From: Paenibacillus vini
GTDB taxonomy: Bacteria > Bacillota > Bacilli > Paenibacillales > Paenibacillaceae
Assembly: GCF_018403325.1 (NCBI RefSeq)
Contig: NZ_BOSL01000015.1
Coordinates: forward strand, 92,710-156,709
Reading direction: 5' to 3'
Length of the DNA stretch: 64,000 bases
Under the pieces are notes generated by a model. The model was not told the DNA's origin. It worked only from the letters and a program-made list of their open reading frames with translations, and made no database searches. Positions 52,056 to 61,266 of the stretch are shown here, in pieces (the first letter of the stretch is position 1; each line of letters opens with the position of its first letter). Position numbers and translations under genes: made by a program.

Positions 52056-52832
52056 TTATTTCTTATTCAACATGCGATAACTCACAAGGTCCGCCAAACG
52101 GGGAAACAGTTGATACAGTTTGGCTCCCGCTCCCGCAATCCGGGGCAGATTGATCTCGGCCGTTCCGGTGCGAACGGCGGATACCATCGCTTTAGCCACC
52201 CGTTCCGGTTTCATCATGAACCATTTGACGTTCGCGACGTAATGACCGTCCGGGTCCGCCAGGTTAAAGAACGGTGTATCGATCGGTCCCGGATTGATCG
52301 TTGAAACCGTAATCCCGTACTCCCGGACCTCTTGGCGCAGTGCGCTGCTAAAGCCAAGCACCGCATGCTTCGTCGCGGTATAGGACGTCGATTTCGAGGT
52401 GCCGATCTTCCCGGCGATGGAGGCGATGTTCACGATCCGTCCGGAGCGCGCCTCTTTCATGTGAGGGAGAACGGCTTTCGTGCAACGAACCATGCCCATA
52501 TAATTGACATTCATCATGTCATCAAACTCCTGCAAGGGCATCTCGTCAAAATAGGCGAACTTACCGTACCCCGCATTGTTAACCAGACAATCCACACGTC
52601 CAAACTCGGCGTATACTGTCTTAAATCCTTGTTCCACCGAGTCATCGTTACCGACGTCAAGCTCCAGAATCATACTTGGCCCCATCATCCCGGAGTTCAC
52701 CGCTTTGAGCTTATCCGCCGATCTTGCGGCAAGCACCACGGTCGCCCCTTGCTCCGACAGCATTTGCGCGGCCAGGGCTCCGATTCCGCTGGATGCCCCG
52801 GTCACGACGATTACTTTATTGTTAAGTGACAT
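52056..52832 (-). CDS. SDR family oxidoreductase
   Basis: A 258-residue classical short-chain dehydrogenase. NAD(P) motif TGASSGIG near 11, NNAGYGKF near 85, catalytic Ser in NIASIAGKIGTSKS, and YTATKHA (Tyr-x-x-x-Lys). The start at 52832 is set by AAGGGA eight bases upstream. Substrate unknown; the PGP region GPIDTPF is normal. Followed by a short gap to the CheX gene upstream on the same strand. Confidence 0.9.
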   Translation of the reverse strand: MSLNNKVIVVTGASSGIGALAAQMLSEQGATVVLAARSADKLKAVNSGMMGPSMILELDVGNDDSVEQGFKTVYAEFGRVDCLVNNAGYGKFAYFDEMPLQEFDDMMNVNYMGMVRCTKAVLPHMKEARSGRIVNIASIAGKIGTSKSTSYTATKHAVLGFSSALRQEVREYGITVSTINPGPIDTPFFNLADPDGHYVANVKWFMMKPERVAKAMVSAVRTGTAEINLPRIAGAGAKLYQLFPRLADLVSYRMLNKK

Positions 52833-52865
52833 GATCTTCATCCCTTCAGACATTTCATGTCCATT

Positions 52866-53327
52866 TTAAGAGATTAAGACTTGAATATCCAGTTCCCCGA
52901 TTCCGTCCATATGCAACGGGATGCACAGTGCTTTCCGCGGAACGCCGGAATGGTTCTCTTGCTCCGATTTGATTACTCGCGGAGGAGTAATATCTACGAC
53001 ATAACCTTGATTGGATAGAATCGTGCTAGCGTTGCCGCTGATCATATTGCCCAGTTCCGAAATAGCGCTCTGGCCCATTTCATCCATTTCCGTCAAAACA
53101 AATCCGCCCATCATGGCGGACACGATCCGCAGGGCTACCGTTTCCTTCAATCCGAACATGACCATGCCGCTGAAATAACCCGTCATATCGATTTGGATCC
53201 AAATATGATCTTGAACTGGCATGATATCCTTCACGCCCAGACTCCCGGTAGATGGAGATACTTGTATCACCTGCTCGATTACCGAACATGCGGATTCCAG
53301 AAAAGGATTGATCACTTCTGCTCTCAC
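52866..53327 (-). CDS. cheX: chemotaxis phosphatase CheX
   Basis: A 153-residue protein of the CheC/CheX/FliY family, likely a CheY-P phosphatase. AEVINPFLESACSVIEQVIQ opens it, and EMGQSAISELGNMISGNAST near 80 holds the catalytic E-x-x-N (ELGN). Start at GTG 53327 with AGGGG seven bases upstream. No other chemotaxis gene is nearby, which is usual for stand-alone cheX. Confidence 0.87.
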   Translation of the reverse strand: MRAEVINPFLESACSVIEQVIQVSPSTGSLGVKDIMPVQDHIWIQIDMTGYFSGMVMFGLKETVALRIVSAMMGGFVLTEMDEMGQSAISELGNMISGNASTILSNQGYVVDITPPRVIKSEQENHSGVPRKALCIPLHMDGIGELDIQVLIS

Positions 53328-53563
53328 TATTACGCCCCTTTTCACATAGAAGTACTTAACCGATACAAAAGTCCCGACTTTAGATGAAATATATTATACT
53401 TTATTCCCAGATATAAGTCATTAAAAATCGAACGGTGCAACCTCTATAGCGAAATAGCTCGATTCCGATTCCATGATTGTCAGGGCTCTGCAATTGATTT
53501 AATTAAGAAAAATCCTCTATAATTAACTAAATATGAAGACTACGGAGGAAAGGAGGATTCGGC

Positions 53564-54466
53564 ATGAATATCAGCCAATTGGAAACGCTTATCACGATAT
53601 CGAAAACAAAAAGCTTCCGCAAAGCCGGGGAACTGCTTAATCTTACCCAGCCTGCGGTATCCGCGCAGATCAAAAGCCTGGAGGACGAATTCCGCACCGT
53701 GCTCGTCGATCGGAATCAACCTGTAACATTGACCGATCGGGGACAGGTATTTCTCGAAAAGGCAGAGCAAATACTAGATATTGTCGAAGAACTCAAGCAA
53801 AAATTGTCCGACTTGGAGCACACGCCGCAAGGGCATATAGTCCTAGGTACAACGACCTCCATCGCCATTCAGATTTTGCCGCGGATTCTGTCTTATTTTC
53901 AGGATCAGTTTCCTTTAATCAAAACGACAATTCAATCCATGCCCTCAAGCCTGATTTATCAGAACGTGGAGCAGGGAATGGTCGACATAGGGATCGGTTA
54001 TTTGATTGAAAATAACCCGCAGGTCCTTTCTTCGGTACTTTATTACGATACGTTTGAACTCGTCGTATCTCCGCTCCATCCATTGGCAGGCAAAACCATT
54101 CCCACCCTTGATTCCTTGCGTGAAGTTCCGCTCATTATGCTGTCCCCGGATACGGTTGGCCGTCGCTTCGTCGATGAAGTGTTCAAAGCGCATGACATCG
54201 AGCCACATATCGTCATGGAGCTGTCCAGCAGCGAGGAAGTAAAACGGATGGTCGAAATTAATCTGGGAGCGGCCATCATCTCCAGGCAATCCATTCTCCG
54301 TGAACTGCGGCAGGGATCCTTAAAGGTAGTGTCCATTCCCGAGCTGGAGGTTACACATCCCGTAGGTGTTATTTATAAATCCAGCAGATACGTCAACTCC
54401 GCGATGCAACAGTTCTTAGGCGATCTGAAAGGCATGCCGGAGACCCACTTTATCAGCTCTGAATAA
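53564..54466 (+). CDS. LysR family transcriptional regulator
   Basis: A 300-residue regulator. Residues 1-60 are the winged helix (SFRKAGELLNLTQPAVSAQIKSLEDEF), 90-300 the periplasmic-binding-like effector domain (GHIVLGTTTSIAIQILPRIL). AAAGGAGG precedes the ATG. The next gene is a PHP phosphatase 37 bases on; whether it is a target is not known. Confidence 0.9.
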   Translation: MNISQLETLITISKTKSFRKAGELLNLTQPAVSAQIKSLEDEFRTVLVDRNQPVTLTDRGQVFLEKAEQILDIVEELKQKLSDLEHTPQGHIVLGTTTSIAIQILPRILSYFQDQFPLIKTTIQSMPSSLIYQNVEQGMVDIGIGYLIENNPQVLSSVLYYDTFELVVSPLHPLAGKTIPTLDSLREVPLIMLSPDTVGRRFVDEVFKAHDIEPHIVMELSSSEEVKRMVEINLGAAIISRQSILRELRQGSLKVVSIPELEVTHPVGVIYKSSRYVNSAMQQFLGDLKGMPETHFISSE

Positions 54467-54502
54467 TCCTAATCCGCTTGTTTAGACGAAAGGAGACACA
54501 GC

Positions 54503-55312
54503 ATGAAGTTTGATCTGCACACCCATCATTTTCGCTGCGGCCATGCCGACGGGAACATCCGGGATTACGTGGAAGCCGGCATTGCTGCCGGACTGTCGGT
54601 CATCGGAATCAGCGACCATACGCCGTATTTCGGTAACCCCGAGGAGCACCCTTTTCCCCATATCGCAATGGCCAAAAAGGAATTCGCAAATTATGTCGAG
54701 GAAGTATTGAAACTGAAGCAAGAATACGAGGGCAAGATCGATGTTCTGCTTGGCATTGAGTCCGACTTTTTCCCGGCTCACGCCGAAACGTACCGCCAGG
54801 TTCTGTCCCAATATCCGTTCGACTATATCATCGGCTCCGTTCATAGCGTCAATGAGGTTAGCATTTTCAATAAAAGACGTTGGAAGGGCTTGAGCGAAAA
54901 GCAGCGGATCGCGGACAAACAATCATATTACGAACTAATCCAGCAATCGGCCCGGAGCGGAATGTTCCAGATCCTCGGCCATATCGATGCCATGAAGGGC
55001 AATTACCCGGCCTTTTCCGATATCCCCGCCGCCGAAGCGATCGATGAAACCTTGCAGGTCATTGCGGAGAACGGTGTAGCGATCGAAATCAATACATCCG
55101 GCAAGACGAAGCTGTCCGGAGGATGGTATCCTTCCGATTCCATATTGGAACGCGCGCTCCATTTCGGGGTGGATGTCACTTTTGGCTCCGATGCTCATAC
55201 GCCTAAGCGTGTAGCGGATGAATGGGAAGACGTAGCTAAACGTCTGAAAGAGATCGGTTTTGACGAATGGGTTTATTATAAAAATAAACAACGGGTTGCT
55301 GTTCCTCTTTAA
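54503..55312 (+). CDS. PHP-family histidinol-phosphatase
   Basis: A 269-residue metal-dependent phosphatase of the HisK/HisJ type. DLHTHHFRCGH, GISDHTPY, LGIESDF, IIGSVH, LGHIDAMK and FGSDAHTPKRV supply the metal ligands of the PHP fold. It would catalyse L-histidinol-phosphate hydrolysis in histidine synthesis. AAAGGAG precedes the ATG. No other his gene is in the window. Confidence 0.9.
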   Translation: MKFDLHTHHFRCGHADGNIRDYVEAGIAAGLSVIGISDHTPYFGNPEEHPFPHIAMAKKEFANYVEEVLKLKQEYEGKIDVLLGIESDFFPAHAETYRQVLSQYPFDYIIGSVHSVNEVSIFNKRRWKGLSEKQRIADKQSYYELIQQSARSGMFQILGHIDAMKGNYPAFSDIPAAEAIDETLQVIAENGVAIEINTSGKTKLSGGWYPSDSILERALHFGVDVTFGSDAHTPKRVADEWEDVAKRLKEIGFDEWVYYKNKQRVAVPL

Positions 55313-55333
55313 ATACCTGTAGGTTAAACAGAC

Positions 55334-55370
55334 AAAAAAAAGGGAACCCGCACGTTACTCGCCGGATTCC
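55334..55370 (-). terminator. terminator of the GNAT gene at 55435
   Basis: Minus-strand GGAATCCG / CGGGTTCC stem (one mismatch) followed by CTTTTTTTT. Confidence 0.65.
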
Positions 55371-55434
55371 AAAAGACAAATATATTCAAAAGGGGGTCAT
55401 GTATTAAGTGTACCCTCTTACTATTAGGGATTGA

Positions 55435-56049
55435 TCACAGGTATATTTCATTTGTGTAACAAATCCTCTTTTGTTCCTCAGCAGGTTCCGGACGGGTTAA
55501 ATTATAGCATTTCAATGGTTCGCCCGACCCGTTACCCGGATAAGCATTTATACTTGTGGCTTCCCCGTCCTCGATCAACGAAAATCCGCATTTGCGCAAA
55601 ACTTGTTCCGAAGCCGGATTGTCGACGCTGCATCTCGCTTCGATCCGGTTCAGGCGCAATGTCTCAAATCCAAACTTAAGCAGCGATTTGGCCGCCTCCG
55701 TCGCCAAACCCCGATTCCAGAAATCGGGAGCAAGCAGGTAGCCCAGTCTCGCTTTCCCGGCTTCGGGTGCCCAAAATTGGAGAGAGCAAACGCCGATCAA
55801 GCCGCCCTTTTCCTTTCGTTCAATCGCAAAGTGAAGATCTCTCAGGCTTTGGTACGTGTCGTCAAAATAACGGAACAATCGGGCGGGAAACATCAGGGTT
55901 CCCCTTTGAAAAGAAGTTTGACGGCGCACCAAAGGATCGGTGACGCATCCAAACAAAGCGTCCGAATCTTCAGCCCCGATTTTTCGAAGTCGCAGCCTTT
56001 CACTCTCCAGTGTCGGAAACTTCTCCCTTAAATGATTCCGCAAGTCCAT
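55435..56049 (-). CDS. GNAT acetyltransferase, RimJ/RimL type
   Basis: A 204-residue acetyltransferase. ERLRLRKIGAEDSDALFGCV opens the domain; RLGYLLAPDFWNRGLATEAA (about 100-119) binds the CoA pyrophosphate; VDNPASEQVLRKCGFSLIED ends it. This is the RimJ/RimL group, which acylates protein N-termini or small molecules. GGAGAGGAG precedes the ATG. Ends before a terminator. Confidence 0.9.
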   Translation of the reverse strand: MDLRNHLREKFPTLESERLRLRKIGAEDSDALFGCVTDPLVRRQTSFQRGTLMFPARLFRYFDDTYQSLRDLHFAIERKEKGGLIGVCSLQFWAPEAGKARLGYLLAPDFWNRGLATEAAKSLLKFGFETLRLNRIEARCSVDNPASEQVLRKCGFSLIEDGEATSINAYPGNGSGEPLKCYNLTRPEPAEEQKRICYTNEIYL

Positions 56050-56080
56050 CCTGACCGTCTCCTCTCCGGCTCTTCTTCGG

Positions 56081-56755
56081 CTATAATCCGGCGTCTTCTT
56101 CCAATTCGTTCTCGTCCAGAACTTCGTCCGGTGTCTGGTTCCCTGTTTCCTTCATGAAAATTTGCCGAAATACTCCGATCATGGACAACGCATATGCTAC
56201 CGTAATAAAGCTGAAAAAAATCTCCATGACGACCACCAGGCGGGACGTATTGTCTACCGGTCTTACATCCCCGTAACCTACTGTAGTGAATGTCGCCACA
56301 CTGAAATAGAAAAACGTAATCAATTGGGAAAGCGTGCCCTCTCCTAAGTTGTCTCCCGCAAAGCTGCCGCCTTTAAATAGCTTGTATATCGAAGTATACA
56401 CCACCGTAAAAAAAACGATGCAGCTTAGTGTGGCGATGCTGATCCGGATGACGGCCGATTTCAGGCTGACCTCCCGCTTCACTGCGGAATCGGCAATTTC
56501 GCGGAAAATATAGAGGATATAGAACACGACCGAGCCAAGGACAAACAACAATATGATCGCCCGAAGCAAGGCGTCGGACTTCAGCACCGAACCGAAATCG
56601 ACCCAGCCGAGAAGATCCTCCAGCGAAACAGCGACATAAACCAGGATCGGGGCCAGCAAAATGACCCGGCTGGTTACCCGCTTGTCCAGCAAATAAAAAA
56701 GAAGCGCCAACCCGATCAGCACGACGACATTGAGCCAAAGGATCCATGAATGCAT
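56081..56755 (-). CDS. two-pore-type potassium channel protein
   Basis: A 224-residue membrane protein with about six helices in total, the last two flanking a pore loop. TFTTVGYGDVRPVDN near 163 contains the K+ selectivity filter TVGYGD. No RCK/TrkA-N domain follows; the C-terminus is a short acidic tail. GGGAGGT stands before the ATG. Probably a homotetrameric K+ channel. Confidence 0.9.
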   Translation of the reverse strand: MHSWILWLNVVVLIGLALLFYLLDKRVTSRVILLAPILVYVAVSLEDLLGWVDFGSVLKSDALLRAIILLFVLGSVVFYILYIFREIADSAVKREVSLKSAVIRISIATLSCIVFFTVVYTSIYKLFKGGSFAGDNLGEGTLSQLITFFYFSVATFTTVGYGDVRPVDNTSRLVVVMEIFFSFITVAYALSMIGVFRQIFMKETGNQTPDEVLDENELEEDAGL

Positions 56756-56832
56756 CTTGATCTACCTCCCGGATTCTTCATCACCGCGGGAATCCTGATC
56801 ATCATTACCCAAACCGCCGTGCTTAGTATCTG

Positions 56833-57276
56833 TTAAAGACGGGCAATCACCCTGTTTAATCTTTCCACTTCGGACGGTTTGATCTTCAAGGTGGCTTCCG
56901 GTACCCCGGTGCCGCCGAAAATCCACTCATACCTAAACAGCTTAGAGTCCAAAATAACCGGCAATCCATGACCTAATAGAGGAACGCACCCTATCGTGAA
57001 TCCGGTGAATTCTTCTACCTCCTGGGGCTTCGCCAGCTTGAGCTTGTTAAGACCAAGCTTTTGTGCAAGCCCGGCAAAATCGACCCGCCCATAATCCCCC
57101 GAGATGATCAGAGCCGCATACTCCTCATCATTTTTCAAAATCAGCGTGGGAGCTGTCTGTCCCAGCTTAATTCCAAATAAGTCGGCGCCATCTTGGGCGG
57201 ATACGATAGGTTTTTCGTGGCCTAGGATTTCAAATTGAACCTGGTTTTCTTGCAGGAAATGCACTAGTTTCTCCAT
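56833..57276 (-). CDS. YbaK/EbsC family aminoacyl-tRNA deacylase
   Basis: A 147-residue editing-domain protein. TAPTLILKNDEEYAALIISGD, the conserved Lys in KLGLNKLKLAKPQEVEEFTG and GCVPLLGHGLPVILD are family landmarks. It probably hydrolyses mischarged tRNA (Cys- or Ala-tRNA-Pro type). AAAAGGAG precedes the ATG. The 5' end overlaps the DUF1361 gene by 47 bases in another frame. Confidence 0.88.
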   Translation of the reverse strand: MEKLVHFLQENQVQFEILGHEKPIVSAQDGADLFGIKLGQTAPTLILKNDEEYAALIISGDYGRVDFAGLAQKLGLNKLKLAKPQEVEEFTGFTIGCVPLLGHGLPVILDSKLFRYEWIFGGTGVPEATLKIKPSEVERLNRVIARL

Positions 57277-58021
57277 GTTCGTTCTCCTTTTTGATTAGAA
57301 CCGGATTGCCACGCATCGAACCAAACAAATAAAGTAAAACATAGCAAAAACAAGTAATCATGAACATCCATTTACAAAAATGGATCGCATGGCTCAAATT
57401 ATCCATATTCGTGAAATACACCGCAATATCCTTCAATAACCGACCGGGATGACGTACAAGATCCCAGCTATTGAATCGGAAAAAGCGGCCCAGATAAATT
57501 CCGAAGCTGCTAAAGGCGAGTACGGCAAGCGCGAAGATCCATCCGGTAATCCGGCCGAAGGCATTGCGGACCAGCCGGTGAACCGAAGCCAGCGAGACCG
57601 AGCCTAGAGCGAGTCCCAACAAGGCCACGAAAAGCACGGTATATAAATGGTCCCAGAATAACATTTCCGACCAGAATCTGCCTGTCGAAGAGATTGGGTA
57701 ACGCGCGAACGGATGTAATAAGTCCGTAACTAAATAAGCCGCATTGGGATAAAAGAAAAACCACACAAGTCCTACTGCAAGAAATAGTATACCTTTGAGT
57801 AACCGTGCTCTCATGAGACTGATCAAATCCAGACCAATCGCAAGTCCGGCCGGAATCCAGGCCAAGAACGTATTCCACACCAGAAATAAATAAGGCGGTC
57901 TTCCGCCACCCGGCAGTCGAGTATCCACTACGTATTTCATCCCTATGACTGTAGCTATAAACATAACCGCATATAAAAAAAGTTTGGCGGGGTAGCCTAA
58001 TTGCCGAAGCTGTTGCTGCAC
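57230..58021 (-). CDS. DUF1361 membrane protein
   Basis: A 263-residue membrane protein with about seven helices. FLVWNTFLAWIPAGLAIGLD and WFFFYPNAAYLVTDLLHP (N-A/P-x-Y-x-x-T-D) are the DUF1361 signature. GTG at 58021 follows GGAGG by eight bases. Function is unknown. Its 3' end overlaps the YbaK gene, so the two are probably coupled. Confidence 0.87.
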   Translation of the reverse strand: MQQQLRQLGYPAKLFLYAVMFIATVIGMKYVVDTRLPGGGRPPYLFLVWNTFLAWIPAGLAIGLDLISLMRARLLKGILFLAVGLVWFFFYPNAAYLVTDLLHPFARYPISSTGRFWSEMLFWDHLYTVLFVALLGLALGSVSLASVHRLVRNAFGRITGWIFALAVLAFSSFGIYLGRFFRFNSWDLVRHPGRLLKDIAVYFTNMDNLSHAIHFCKWMFMITCFCYVLLYLFGSMRGNPVLIKKENEHGETSAFPARKPGSI

Positions 58022-58119
58022 TTTGCTTTCCTCCCGTCTGTTTATCCATCTCTATGTCTTCACCATACTTACAGCCTATATACGTATGGAGTTGGAAGAT
58101 AGTTACGACAGGAGTGCTG

Positions 58120-58626
58120 CTACGCGAGCAGCTTGGCCATATAAAGCTCATCAATGAACTTGTCGCCTAAGCGGATCAAATCCTTCTTGAAACCTTCAAT
58201 TTCAAAACCTGTCTTTTTGTATAAAGCAATTGCCGCCGCATTATGGGCCATCACCGTGAGTTCAAGCCGATGGAGGTTCCTCGCTTCCGCCCAACGGTGG
58301 AGCTCGGTGAACAGCGCGGTCCCCACACCTTTTCCAGAGAAGGTTTGCAAGATGCCGAGTACCAGATACGCCGAATGCCGGTTTCTTCGATAGGATGAGC
58401 CATAGGCTCCTAAATATCCGACCAGTTGCCCGTCCATTTCGGCCACGAATATCATCGAATCGTCTGCTGCCAGCAACGCAGTGATTTTCTGCCGCTGTTC
58501 TTCCGGAGTGATCATCCGTTCCCCCGGCTCCAGGAGCATGAATTCCGTCTCCCTGTCTAAACGGAGGCAAAGTTCCAGAAAAGCCCCCGCATCTTCTTCC
58601 TTGATGTTCCTGATATTCACGTTCAT
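58120..58626 (-). CDS. GNAT acetyltransferase
   Basis: A 168-residue GNAT protein: FVAEMDGQLVGYLGAYGSSY, VLGILQTFSGKGVGTALF (CoA loop Q-x-x-G-x-G/A related) and NAAAIALYKKTGFEIEGFKK. The start at 58626 has GAGG ten bases upstream and is one base past the upstream stop. Two GNAT genes in tandem; targets unknown. Confidence 0.9.
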   Translation of the reverse strand: MNVNIRNIKEEDAGAFLELCLRLDRETEFMLLEPGERMITPEEQRQKITALLAADDSMIFVAEMDGQLVGYLGAYGSSYRRNRHSAYLVLGILQTFSGKGVGTALFTELHRWAEARNLHRLELTVMAHNAAAIALYKKTGFEIEGFKKDLIRLGDKFIDELYMAKLLA

Positions 58627-58627
58627 T

Positions 58628-59182
58628 TCACTCAATCCTCTCGTTTCGCAGCACCATATGAATATGATCTTCCCAAACTCCGTTGATCCTTAAAAAATTC
58701 AGGGCCACTCCTTCGTGATAGAAGCCTACCTTTTCCGCCACTTTGAGCGAAGCCTTGTTCCGGGGCATAATGTTCGCTTCGATCCGGTGCAGTCCCAATT
58801 CGTAAAAAGCGTAATCCGCCACCGCAGCTACCGCTTCCGTCATAAAGCCGCGGCCCTGTGCCGATTGGTCGATGCGATAGCCCAAATGACAGGACTGGAA
58901 TACGCCATACACGATGTTGCTGAGCGTAAGGGAACCTATCACCTGGTCGGGCTCCTCTTTCCGGAACATCCACAGCTTATAAAGTTCCCTTTTTCTGAAT
59001 TGGGAGTATTCCTTGGCCAGTAAATCCGCCTGATAATCGAGCGTGTAATATTCCTCGCTCCGCTTCGGTTCCCACGGTTCGAGAAACTCCTTGTTCCGCA
59101 GCACAAATTCCAGTACGTCCGCTGCATTGCTTTCGTCCAGCACTTTTAAAACCAACCGTTCCGAGTGTAAAATAGGTTTCAT
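58628..59182 (-). CDS. GNAT acetyltransferase, RimJ/RimL type
   Basis: A 184-residue acetyltransferase. SERLVLKVLDESNAADVLEF starts it, HLGYRIDQSAQGRGFMTEAV near 92 is the CoA site, and NKASLKVAEKVGFYHEGVAL ends the core. It is probably a protein N-terminal acetyltransferase of the RimJ type. GAGGCGGG lies close before the ATG. Co-transcribed with the GNAT gene downstream. Confidence 0.9.
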   Translation of the reverse strand: MKPILHSERLVLKVLDESNAADVLEFVLRNKEFLEPWEPKRSEEYYTLDYQADLLAKEYSQFRKRELYKLWMFRKEEPDQVIGSLTLSNIVYGVFQSCHLGYRIDQSAQGRGFMTEAVAAVADYAFYELGLHRIEANIMPRNKASLKVAEKVGFYHEGVALNFLRINGVWEDHIHMVLRNERIE

Positions 59183-59230
59183 AACCCGCCTCGATTCTAA
59201 AGTTCATCTAATGACTTAAGGAGTGCCCAT

Positions 59231-59539
59231 ATGCAGCCGTTTACCATGCAAGTTATTGAAGTGATATTATCCATCCCGGAGGGAAAAGTCATGACCTACG
59301 GACAAGTGGCCAGAGCGGCGGGAAGCCCGCGTGCGGCGCGGCAAGTCGTCCGGGTCTTACATTCGATGAGCAGCAAATATAGTCTGCCGTGGCACCGGGT
59401 CATCAATGCGCAAGGCGAGATTGCGGTAAAGGATGACGAGTCTTTTTTTCTGCAAAAAATGTACTTGGAAGCGGAAGGTGTTATCGTAGGTGAAGATGGG
59501 CGAATTGACCTCGCCGAGTATCAGTACGAGCCCTGTTGA
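59231..59539 (+). CDS. alkyltransferase-like (ATL) protein
   Basis: A 102-residue relative of O6-alkylguanine-DNA alkyltransferase. IPEGKVMTYGQVARAAGSPRAARQV (DNA-binding helix-turn-helix) is followed by LPWHRVINAQGEI, where Trp replaces the alkyl-accepting Cys of PCHR. ATL proteins bind alkylated DNA and hand it to nucleotide excision repair. AAGGAG precedes the ATG. A second, catalytic family member is encoded at 62554. Confidence 0.93.
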   Translation: MQPFTMQVIEVILSIPEGKVMTYGQVARAAGSPRAARQVVRVLHSMSSKYSLPWHRVINAQGEIAVKDDESFFLQKMYLEAEGVIVGEDGRIDLAEYQYEPC

Positions 59540-59949
59540 ATTAATACTAGTTGGGTCTGGTGCGTGCAAGGAGCTAGCGAAGTGGCTTGATGGGGTGGTT
59601 GGTGTGCGCGGCCATTGTATGAGGAAGAGGGGCAAGGGCTCGAGAGTAGCTTCTGGCTTTCTGGGAGCAACATTGGCTTCTAACGGCGCCTCTCATGTGC
59701 TAACGGACATAGCGGCCCTTATTCGGCCCATTTCCCTTGTTTTTGTAAACTAACGGACACCACGGACCTTAAACGGCGGTTTTGCCGAGTGATAGGCCTG
59801 TTTTTGGCAGAATAACGGGCTGTATGTCCGTTAGATTCTTAAATAAGCTGATTTGCCCCCAATAACGGCTGTGGTGTCCGTTAGAACTCTCGAAACCAAA
59901 CGTTACTCCATCCACCGCCACCTTACAGAACGCCTCGCAACCAGTCCAT
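59540..59949. other. intergenic region with inverted-repeat cluster
   Basis: About 410 bases without a gene. The first 150 bases show nothing recognisable; the rest holds the CTAACGGACA repeats listed separately. No terminator for the ATL gene was identified. Confidence 0.55.
59689..59884. repeat. CTAACGGACA repeat cluster, two inverted pairs
   Basis: A 24-base unit like CTAACGGACAYACAGCCCGTTATT occurs at 59700-59722 and 59750-59773 on the plus strand and at 59811-59834 and 59861-59884 on the minus strand, plus a partial one at 59690. The two plus and two minus copies are about 50 bases apart and could fold into long hairpins. Confidence 0.85.
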
Positions 59950-61266
59950 TTATTGCAAACCGTAATTCTTTCGCGCCTCTTTGATGGCGGCATTAACCGC
60001 CTTTACATCCGGCCCGTTCGCCGGCTCCCCGCTCAACTTATACTTTGCTTTAAGCTTCAAAATAGCGCCAACCCGCTCATCGAGCATGGTTTCACTGATG
60101 ATCCCCTGTTCGACCGCTTTCGTGATCGCCCGGATGACCGCCTCTTCTTTGTCGTAGTCATGACCGACCAGTACGATATTTCCGCCTGCTGTGATGAACT
60201 CAACCGCGGCCTGCTCGATGCTGTAATTTTCTGTAATGGCACCCATCGTCATATCATCCGAAACAATTACACCTTTATAGCCAAGCTCTTCCCGGAGCAG
60301 ATCATGAATGACCGCTTTGGAAAAAGACGAAGGGTGATCGGGATCCAGCTTCGGCAGCAGCAAATGGGCAATCATGACCATATCCGTGCCGTTCTCAATC
60401 GCATCCTGAAACGGAACCAGTTCAAGCTCTTTTAGCCGCTCCAGATCATGATTCACTACAGGCAGACCGAGATGGGAATCCACCGAGGTGTCCCCATGAC
60501 CCGGAAAATGCTTCACCACGGGAATCACTCCCTTGCCGCTCAATCCCCCCATTGCTGCGAGGCCCATTTTGCTCACCGTTTCCGGTGTATCCCCGAATGA
60601 ACGGTCCCCGATCACCGGATTGTCAGGATTGCTATTCACATCCAATACAGGAGCAAAATCCAGGTTCAGGCCAAAACCGGACAACTCGTCGCCGATGACC
60701 CGATAAAAGTCTTCCGCCGCTTTCGGATTGCCTGTATTCCCAATGCTTGCCGCCGTCGGTATTTTTGCGAATTCCTTAGGCATGCGGGTTACCCTTCCGC
60801 CCTCTTCGTCCACGCCCAGAAACAGCGGAAGCTTGTTGACGGAGTTATCCTCCTTCAACCGGTTAATCAAGGACAGCGCCTGATCGCTATTTTCAATATT
60901 ATCTTTATAAAAAATAAATCCTCCGACACGATACGTCTCAATCAGCTTACGGGTATGCTCGTCCGGTGCAGTCCCTTCCATCCCGACGAGGACCAGCTGG
61001 CCTATCTTTTCGGTAGTGGTCAACTTATCCAGTTGTTCGGCAACGGCGTCCGTCGTCTCTTGTTGCGGTGGGGTCGGTTCCGTGTTCCCCTGCTGCTGCG
61101 GATCGTTTGTAGGGGGCGAGGATGGAGCCGCGCTCCCGCCCTGGTTCACGCCAGTTCCCTCGGACTCAGGAGAGGCCGAGTTTCGGGGAGCACATCCTGC
61201 GATCGTAAGAATCATCAGAGTTAACACCAAGGTCCATATCAACCATTTCTTCTTATTTCTTTTCAT
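59950..61266 (-). CDS. nagZ: beta-N-acetylhexosaminidase lipoprotein, NagZ-type
   Basis: A 438-residue exported lipoprotein: N-terminal RNKKKWLIWTLVLTLMILTI, lipobox ending in Cys near 25, then a Ser/Pro/Gln-rich linker to about residue 75. The glycoside hydrolase family 3 domain shows FLGVDEEGGRVTRM, VVKHFPGHGDTSVDSH (catalytic His-Asp dyad) and VIVSDDMTMGAI. It releases N-acetylglucosamine from muropeptides during wall recycling. GGAGG stands before the ATG, which overlaps the upstream stop by ATGA. Confidence 0.93.
   Translation of the reverse strand: MKRNKKKWLIWTLVLTLMILTIAGCAPRNSASPESEGTGVNQGGSAAPSSPPTNDPQQQGNTEPTPPQQETTDAVAEQLDKLTTTEKIGQLVLVGMEGTAPDEHTRKLIETYRVGGFIFYKDNIENSDQALSLINRLKEDNSVNKLPLFLGVDEEGGRVTRMPKEFAKIPTAASIGNTGNPKAAEDFYRVIGDELSGFGLNLDFAPVLDVNSNPDNPVIGDRSFGDTPETVSKMGLAAMGGLSGKGVIPVVKHFPGHGDTSVDSHLGLPVVNHDLERLKELELVPFQDAIENGTDMVMIAHLLLPKLDPDHPSSFSKAVIHDLLREELGYKGVIVSDDMTMGAITENYSIEQAAVEFITAGGNIVLVGHDYDKEEAVIRAITKAVEQGIISETMLDERVGAILKLKAKYKLSGEPANGPDVKAVNAAIKEARKNYGLQ

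Noticed and set aside
57510-58154. Minus-strand frame of 214 codons overlapping DUF1361
   Set aside because: It is in another frame of a clear membrane-protein gene and has no family pattern.
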